Of a DNA stretch of 64,000 nt, positions 58,748-64,000 are shown piece by piece. Position 1 is the stretch's first letter. Every line of letters starts with the position of its first letter. A program made the translations under genes and the position numbers. The stretch covers positions 1-64,000 of the forward strand of contig JADNRY010000296.1 in assembly GCA_015501585.1 (NCBI GenBank), written 5' to 3'. The notes under the pieces are model-generated. The model did no database searches. It saw only the letters and a program-made list of their open reading frames with translations, and was not told the DNA's origin. The stretch comes from Rhodocollybia butyracea (taxonomy: Eukaryota; Basidiomycota; Agaricomycetes; Agaricales; Omphalotaceae).

Positions 58748-60193
58748 ATGTTGGCTTTGGTGGATAGAGATATCGAAGGTCATAATTCTGAAGTGGCTTT
58801 CCCCGAAACACAAAGAACGACGCTACTCTCTTTGCTCTCACCTATACGGAATCTTCCAAACGAAACCTTACTGCACATTTTCCAGGACGTATGTGAAAAC
58901 AATGTACTCCAGTGCTATCCGTGGCAGCTGGAAGACGACGAGCCTCCCACCGACCTGAGATTTCCCGTCATCACCTACCTTCCTACGATGGCAATTAGCT
59001 CCGTGTGCTCCCGCTGGCGTGGAATTGCGCTGTCGTCGCCTGATTTGTGGACGAATCTGACAGTGGAGACGCACACTACGTTCTTGGATGAAGACCAGAT
59101 CTTCCATGTCTTCGCTGGTTTCATTGCTACAGTTTGTCGATATCTGGAAAGATCTAGGGACTGGCCGTTAAGGCTTGAACTTACTATATACGGTTCATGT
59201 ACAGCAGAAGTCCCTTGCCTAGATCTCCTTACGCGGCATGCTTCGCGTTGGAAAATGCTCAAGTATTCGGGATCCCACTATTTGACGGACTACCATGTAC
59301 CATCCCACCTACATTTCTCTTTACTTGCGGATTTGAATATTCTTAGATCGACTGGGTTGGGTCATTTCGAGCATTTTCCGAGGCTGTGTGCGCTATCCAC
59401 CTTCGCAGCTACGAGGCCAACATCTGGGGTCGTCTATGATCAGCTCAATCATCTCAGTTTTTATGGACAGTCATGGTCAGATTTGGTGGAAACTCTTCGT
59501 GGCTGTCCCTCTCTCAAATCTCTCAAGTTGGGTTATGCCTCTCCCGATGTAGAGGGCACCCTTGGGACATGGCATAAAATCACATCATTTTCTCTCATTA
59601 TCGCTGATGGATCAGATACGATATTCTCCTATTTCAACTTTCCTTCCTTAAAGAAGCTTATGGTAAAAGGTGGCCCTGGTGCCAAGCTTACTGCCAAAGC
59701 TTTTACTTCATTCATTTCGAGATCGTCTTGTATGATCACCACATTTATTCTCCAGGACTTATCTCTGCCTGATTTATATCTTATCGCAGTCCTTCAAGTC
59801 ATGCCAGCCCTCCTTCATCTTGAAGTCCATGACAGCGCGTGGTGGTCAGCGTACCAGAGCCCAATTACTTCGCATTTCATTTCGAGCCTAACTCACCACG
59901 CATCCCCTTCCACGCCCCTAGTTCCAAAACTACACAGTCTTTATTTGACCTCCACGGCTCTTGATCCTTTTGACAATGCTGCTGCTTTTGTTCGTATGGT
60001 TGAATCGCGCTGGTATAAACCGGGTTCGGATCTTTCTATGGAGATGTTAGCGAAGGGGAGAAGCTCTATTCGATCTGTCGTTCTCAAAGCCATTCAACGA
60101 GAAGTTGATGCGGATATATATAAACCACTCCGGATTTTGGATGCAGAGGGATTGAGAGTAGTGGTTTCTGGAACGAATGGAGTGCAGGTATAA
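58748..60193 (+). CDS. F-box-like protein copy F5 (ancestral start codon lost)
   Basis: The frame is open from about 58451 to 60193, but it has no ATG at the family start. Against F6, a 7-bp deletion removed the ATG, a 9-bp deletion removed part of the CxxC region, and one extra base follows. The first in-frame ATG is at 58748 (MLALVDRDIEG). That start gives 481 aa and still includes the whole F-box-like domain (LPNETLLHIF...VCSRWRGIALSSPDLW), the LRR-like C-terminal part and the GTNGVQV end. It may therefore make an N-terminally shortened SCF-adaptor-like protein. It may equally be an early pseudogene. The region 58451-58660 corresponds to promoter and leader DNA in the paralogs. Confidence 0.7.
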   Translation: MLALVDRDIEGHNSEVAFPETQRTTLLSLLSPIRNLPNETLLHIFQDVCENNVLQCYPWQLEDDEPPTDLRFPVITYLPTMAISSVCSRWRGIALSSPDLWTNLTVETHTTFLDEDQIFHVFAGFIATVCRYLERSRDWPLRLELTIYGSCTAEVPCLDLLTRHASRWKMLKYSGSHYLTDYHVPSHLHFSLLADLNILRSTGLGHFEHFPRLCALSTFAATRPTSGVVYDQLNHLSFYGQSWSDLVETLRGCPSLKSLKLGYASPDVEGTLGTWHKITSFSLIIADGSDTIFSYFNFPSLKKLMVKGGPGAKLTAKAFTSFISRSSCMITTFILQDLSLPDLYLIAVLQVMPALLHLEVHDSAWWSAYQSPITSHFISSLTHHASPSTPLVPKLHSLYLTSTALDPFDNAAAFVRMVESRWYKPGSDLSMEMLAKGRSSIRSVVLKAIQREVDADIYKPLRILDAEGLRVVVSGTNGVQV

Positions 60194-60324
60194 TAATTTG
60201 GGTGATGCTCTTTCGATGTGCTTTTGAATCTATTGCTCCAGTACGCTACTCTTTCTGAAATAATACAGTTACAATTCCGGCTAGCTATCGGGACGGGAGG
60301 TAATTGTCGCCACAGGAGCTGGTG

Positions 60325-60411
60325 GAACAGAGTTGGAAGGATGACAGTGACGGGGGTATAATGAAATGAGATGACTGCGTTCGAGGCGTGAATAATTTCG
60401 ATGGGAGACAT
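60325..60411 (-). pseudogene. 5'-end stub of the short-chain dehydrogenase
   Basis: On the minus strand MSPIEIIHASNAVISF and HYTPVTV match the first 23 codons of the intact SDR (MSPIEVIRASNAAISF). The match stops before the cofactor motif. The stub lies divergent from F6 exactly as the intact SDR does from F5. Confidence 0.85.
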
Positions 60412-60594
60412 TACAAAGACAATATTTCCTAGGGATTATACACTTCATTGTTGTGGTAAGACGTGACTCCAGCGAAAACGCCTCAATGTACCAAATGAAG
60501 GTGTCACGAATATGCTGATAGAGTGTGCATTGCATATACTTCGACGCTTTGCATTCGGTGCCGAAAGTGCTTAAGTTTCTTATGTAAGGATTTT

Positions 60595-60602
60595 GGCGCT
60601 TA
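60595..60602 (+). promoter_or_regulatory. GGCGCTTA motif upstream of F6
   Basis: TTTTGGCGCTTA ends 13 bp before the F6 start codon. It is the best match of the set to an E2F-like TTTSSCGC site. Confidence 0.45.
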
Positions 60603-60615
60603 AACTTCTTTTTGA

Positions 60616-62214
60616 ATGATTCCACCTTGCGCAAAATGTGCAAAGTCTTTGCGAGTACCTGTCAACTTCAATTCTGAAGAAATCGTTTCTTTGGAATACA
60701 ATCTTCGCTTCGAATCTGGACCATCCGTAATTACCCAGGAACGAGCAAAGGAGCTCAGGACGATATTGGCTTTGGTCGATGAAGATATCGAGGGTTATAA
60801 TTCTGAGGTGGCTTTCCTTGAGAGACAAAGAACGAAGCTACTTTCTTTGCTCTCACAGATACCGAAGCTGCCAAATGAAATCCTACTGCACATTTTCCAG
60901 GACGTATGCGAAAAAAATCTTTTCCAGTGCTATCCGCGGTGGCTGGACGAAGATGGTCCTCCCACCGAACTGACCTCTCCCGTCATCACTTACCTTCCTA
61001 CGATGGCAATCAGCTCCGTATGCTCCCGTTGGCGTAAACTTGCGCTGTCAACGCCTAGTTTATGGGCAAATCTGACAGTGGAGACGCACGGTACGTCCGA
61101 CTTGGATGAAGATGAGATCCCTGACACCTTCGCTGGTTTCATTGGTACAGTTACCCGATATCTGGAAAGATCCAGGGACTGGCCGTTAAGGCTTGAACTT
61201 ACTATATATGGTTCACTTAACTCTAACAAGGAAGTTCCTTGCCTAGATCTCCTTACACGGCATACTTCGCGTTGGAAGATGCTCAAGTATTCGGGATGCC
61301 GCTATTTGACGCACTACCATGTACCATCTCACTTAAACTTCTCCTTACTTGCGGACTTGAATATCCTTGAATCGTCTGGGTTGGGCCATTTCGAGCATTT
61401 TCCGGGGCTGTGTGCGCTATCCACCCTCGCCCCTATAACGCCAACATCTGGGGTTCTCTACCATCAACTCAATCATCTCGCTCTTCATGGACGGGTATGG
61501 GAAGATTTGATGGAAACTCTTCGCGGTTGTCCCTCTCTGAAATCTCTCACATTGGTTTATCCCTCTCCCGATGTAGAGGGCACACATGGGACATGGCATA
61601 ACATCACATCGTTCTCTCTTGTCATCGTTGACGGATCAGATACGATATTTTCCTATTTCAACTTTCCTTCCTTAAAGAATCTTGTGGTGAAAGGTGGCCT
61701 TAATGGCAAGCCTACTTCCAAAGCTTTTACTTCATTCATCTCGAGATCGTCTTGTATGATCACCGCATTTACTCTCCGGGACTTATATCTGCCTGACCAG
61801 GATCTTATTGCAGTCCTTCAACTCATGCCGGCCCTGCTTTATCTTGAAGTCCATGAGAGCCTGCCGTACTCAATGTACCACAGTCCGATCACTTCACACT
61901 TCATCTCGTGCCTGACTCACCGCGAATCCACTTCCATCTCCCTAGTTCCAAACCTACACACTTTTTATTTGGAATCCAGAGCCGTTGGTTCTTTCGACGA
62001 TGCTGCTTTTGTCAGTATGGTCGAATCGCGTTGGTTTAAACCGGGTTCGGCTCTAGCTGTGGAGATGTTAGCGAAGGGGAGAAGTTCTATTCGATGTGTC
62101 GTTCTCAAGGCTACTCGGCGAAAAGTTGATGCGGATATCTATAAACCGCTGCGTATTTTGGACACGGAGGGATTGAGAGTAGTGGTTTCTGGAACGAATG
62201 GAGTGCAGGTATAA
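60616..62214 (+). CDS. F-box-like protein copy F6 (only fully intact copy, 532 aa)
   Basis: Single exon. The N-terminus MIPPCAKCAKSLRVPVN has a CxxC pair. A heptad-like helical stretch (about residues 40-78) follows, then the F-box-like domain at about residues 81-150 (LPNEILLHIFQDVCEK ... AISSVCSRWRKLALSTPSLW). The rest is a chain of leucine-rich segments typical of basidiomycete F-box-like proteins (CPSLKSLTLVY, MPALLYLEV) ending in GTNGVQV. Members bind Skp1 through the F-box and present substrates to SCF ubiquitin ligases. That role is inferred from the family; the partner is unknown. All other copies in the window (F1-F5 and the remnant at 38590) carry lesions or lack the start. Confidence 0.9.
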   Translation: MIPPCAKCAKSLRVPVNFNSEEIVSLEYNLRFESGPSVITQERAKELRTILALVDEDIEGYNSEVAFLERQRTKLLSLLSQIPKLPNEILLHIFQDVCEKNLFQCYPRWLDEDGPPTELTSPVITYLPTMAISSVCSRWRKLALSTPSLWANLTVETHGTSDLDEDEIPDTFAGFIGTVTRYLERSRDWPLRLELTIYGSLNSNKEVPCLDLLTRHTSRWKMLKYSGCRYLTHYHVPSHLNFSLLADLNILESSGLGHFEHFPGLCALSTLAPITPTSGVLYHQLNHLALHGRVWEDLMETLRGCPSLKSLTLVYPSPDVEGTHGTWHNITSFSLVIVDGSDTIFSYFNFPSLKNLVVKGGLNGKPTSKAFTSFISRSSCMITAFTLRDLYLPDQDLIAVLQLMPALLYLEVHESLPYSMYHSPITSHFISCLTHRESTSISLVPNLHTFYLESRAVGSFDDAAFVSMVESRWFKPGSALAVEMLAKGRSSIRCVVLKATRRKVDADIYKPLRILDTEGLRVVVSGTNGVQV

Positions 62215-62639
62215 TAATTTGGGTGATGTCCCTTCGATGTGCTTTAATTATTTTGGATCGCTGCTACTGTGTTATCCGGTATTCTGCGACTCCGTCTGAA
62301 TTAGGCTATGCAGATAACTCCAATTGCGACTGTCAGCGCGACCAACTCAACAATTAATCGTGGCGGTTTATACTAAAGTTGTGTGATTAAACGTCTTACC
62401 ACTCACTAGGAACTGCTGGAAGAGAGTTGGGGATACGTAGACTACGATGAGTGCGTTTCGATTCCGAACAGGCTACGAGTTCTAGTGAACTACCTGGAGA
62501 AGACTCAAGTATCGGGACACGAACTATTTACCAGACTCGAATTCCATAATCTCTCTTACAAAACCCCATTCGCCTACGGACTCTGAGAGTATTTGCTGGT
62601 ATTTGGTCCGAGGCAAAAAATCCCACGCCTACACCTTGC
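62215..62639. other. Intergenic region between F6 and the J-protein gene
   Basis: The first part repeats the F-box 3' flank. No gene is visible. The duplicated array appears to end here. Confidence 0.45.
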
Positions 62640-63031
62640 ATGGAAACCGCGCTCTTCGTAGGAGGTGGAGCACTCTTAAGTGCCTTTGCTGCTCGACAAT
62701 TTCTCCGCCGAGGCAAAGGCGCAGCCGACCAATGGGTAAAAGGTGGATTTAAAGGAAAAATGGACAGAACAGAGGCTGTTTCGATATTAGGACTAAGGTG
62801 CGTTCTTTCCTTCAAAAATTTCTCAATGTTTTTCTGTTACTTATGTTTTCGTCTTTCATTTTTCGTCAACTATCGATTTATAGAGATGGTCCTAAACTGC
62901 GTATGCAGCTCAAAGATGCTCATCGACAGATTATGCTTGCGAACCACCCGGATAGAGGAGGTTCACCGTATTTGGCGAGCAAGCTTAATGAGGCTAAAGA
63001 TCTTTTGGAGAAGGAGGACAAAAGGCGGTAG
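62640..63031 (+). CDS. PAM18: Mitochondrial import motor J-protein Pam18/Tim14
   Basis: Exons 62640-62797 and 62884-63031 join to 101 aa. A hydrophobic N-terminal segment ([18 protein letters not shown]) serves as the inner-membrane anchor. It is followed by [19 protein letters not shown] and a J domain with the HPD motif in [18 protein letters not shown] and NEAKDLLEK. This is the well-conserved signature of Pam18. The protein stimulates mitochondrial Hsp70 at the TIM23 channel from the matrix side. Length and domain order are normal for the family. Single-copy housekeeping gene outside the duplicated array. Confidence 0.93.
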
Positions 63032-63453
63032 GACAATGTCTATCCTACGTGCTTATCCTACCAATTCATCTAATTTTCTGTCATTGTTACTTCGAGTCGT
63101 TGACTTTAGTAAGGTCAACAGCGAGCGCTGAAAATGAGTTGGGAGTCTTTGTTCATGAATACGCGTATCGTGATGCCAGCAATACATGAAGGTGAATAGC
63201 TATACGGTATGAGTCTAGTGTAAAAGTAGAGTAAGACAGAGCAGTCGTCTAGTGAGGATCGAATACAAATAAGCGAGCGGTAAATCGAATAAGATAATCG
63301 GTAGTCCCATAATACTTTTTGTGACTGCGCAACTGCGCAGAGGCACATGAAAACAAGGCGAAATCCTGAAAACAGTATTTCAGCCGAGTGAGAAGGAATG
63401 AGGGTAGACGGCGACGATTCATCTTGGAATCATCACCAGAAAAGGCCGCCTTT
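63032..63453. other. Convergent 3' region between the two mitochondrial genes
   Basis: It contains the 3' flanks of Pam18 (plus) and the carrier (minus). No gene is called. Confidence 0.45.
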
Positions 63454-64000
63454 CTACACGTAACGGCCGAACAGAGGAATCAGTGACTGTGCCAGAGTAT
63501 AACTGAACACAAGCTTGGGTCCAACAACAATGATCTACACAATGCGAAGTAATCAGCATAAACGAATCGAGGATTTAGAGCACAATTCGTACCTTAGGAG
63601 TCAACCCTTTGAAGAACGCGCCGAAACCTTCATTCTTGATCAGATCCTTGATCACAACAACGCCGTGGACCTTGTTCTCAAAGTTTGCGTTCTGGATACG
63701 CGTCTTGACAGTATCTAGAGGAGCAGCGACAGTGATGGACGCGACAGCACCAGCAATGGAGGCGATAAAGTTTTGTGTCCAGGTCGCTTGAGAGTAGTCC
63801 GTGACTCCGAGAACATAGTCTTTCGTTACCGCAGATGCACCGAAAAGCTGTGGAAAGATAGATAAGAAGCTGTATAAACACATACGCAGCTGTAAACACG
63901 TACTGCGAAACTGCCAGGAGCGTTTCGCGCCATTGTCCATCCCCAACCGCGGTACAAAGCTGTGTTTTCCTCTGCGATAATCCGTATGATCCCCCGGCCT
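63454..64000 (-). CDS. Mitochondrial carrier, Yhm2-like (5' part outside the window)
   Basis: Exons 64000-63904 (partial), 63847-63593 and 63534-63454 give the C-terminal about 144 residues. Visible features are GIIRIIAEENTALYRGWGWT, MARNAPGSFALFG, and the carrier signature PLDTVKTRIQ (P-x-D/E-x-x-K/R) after ASIAGAVASITVAA. The end is KGLTPK followed by IIVVGPKLVFSYTLAQSLIP. Sequence style matches the Yhm2 group of citrate/oxoglutarate carriers (also annotated as mitochondrial DNA replication protein); another SLC25 subgroup is possible. The carrier is located in the inner mitochondrial membrane. Confidence 0.82.

Noticed and set aside
1..64000. CRISPR array, rRNA genes or bacterial-type operons
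   Set aside because: No regularly spaced repeats or rRNA-like blocks. Gene structure is eukaryotic throughout.

Overview
The window is fungal nuclear DNA, most likely from a mushroom-forming basidiomycete (Agaricomycetes). The evidence is dense short introns of about 40-60 nt with GT..AG ends, class I hydrophobins, a family of DUF6536-type multi-pass membrane proteins, F-box-like proteins in many copies, and a fungal Tc1/mariner-type transposase with introns. No rRNA gene, CRISPR array or bacterial operon structure is visible. Most real genes here are spliced. I rebuilt exon chains by comparing paralogs inside the window and checking that exon lengths sum to multiples of three.

Layout. 1-5.2 kb: an F-box-like gene (F1) split by a 1.7 kb transposon, then a decayed F-box remnant (F2). 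5.6-7.2 kb: two tandem class I hydrophobin genes on the minus strand. 8.2-9.4 kb: a C2H2 zinc-finger gene with an in-frame stop near its start. 11.6-14.0 kb: DUF6536 copy A (one-base frameshift), followed by a CACTA-type foldback element and a remnant of a dienelactone hydrolase (DLH). 16.2-23.4 kb: a transposon block made of a MULE-like element, a long-TIR element and an apparently intact 3.16 kb Tc1/mariner-like element encoding an 850-aa transposase. 23.9-33.1 kb: DUF6536 copies B and C, then an intact DLH gene (DLH1). 33.9-38.3 kb, minus strand: F-box pseudogene F3 and DUF6536 copy D. 38.6-49 kb: mostly mobile DNA, with two tandem gag-only LTR-like units, a long-TIR element, a nested element carrying a tRNA-like pol III promoter, a TA-flanked MITE and a decayed Helitron-like coding region. 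51.2-52.1 kb: an orphan secreted protein. 52.7-62.2 kb: repeats of a DLH / short-chain dehydrogenase (SDR) / F-box module (DLH2 with a deleted SDR and F4; a DLH fragment with the intact SDR and F5; an SDR stub with F6). 62.6-64 kb: two housekeeping mitochondrial genes, a Pam18/Tim14 J-protein and a Yhm2-like carrier that runs off the edge.

How it fits together. The central feature is a segmental-duplication array. DUF6536 membrane protein, DLH, SDR and F-box-like genes recur with conserved order, flanks, intron positions and even intergenic sequence. Copies are in different states of decay: about seven F-box copies of which only F6 is fully intact, one intact SDR plus three fragments, two intact DLH plus two fragments, and two clean, one tail-shifted and one frameshifted DUF6536 copy. 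Transposons of at least six types have inserted into it. What the module does cannot be read from sequence. The housekeeping pair at the right edge probably marks where a conserved chromosomal block resumes.
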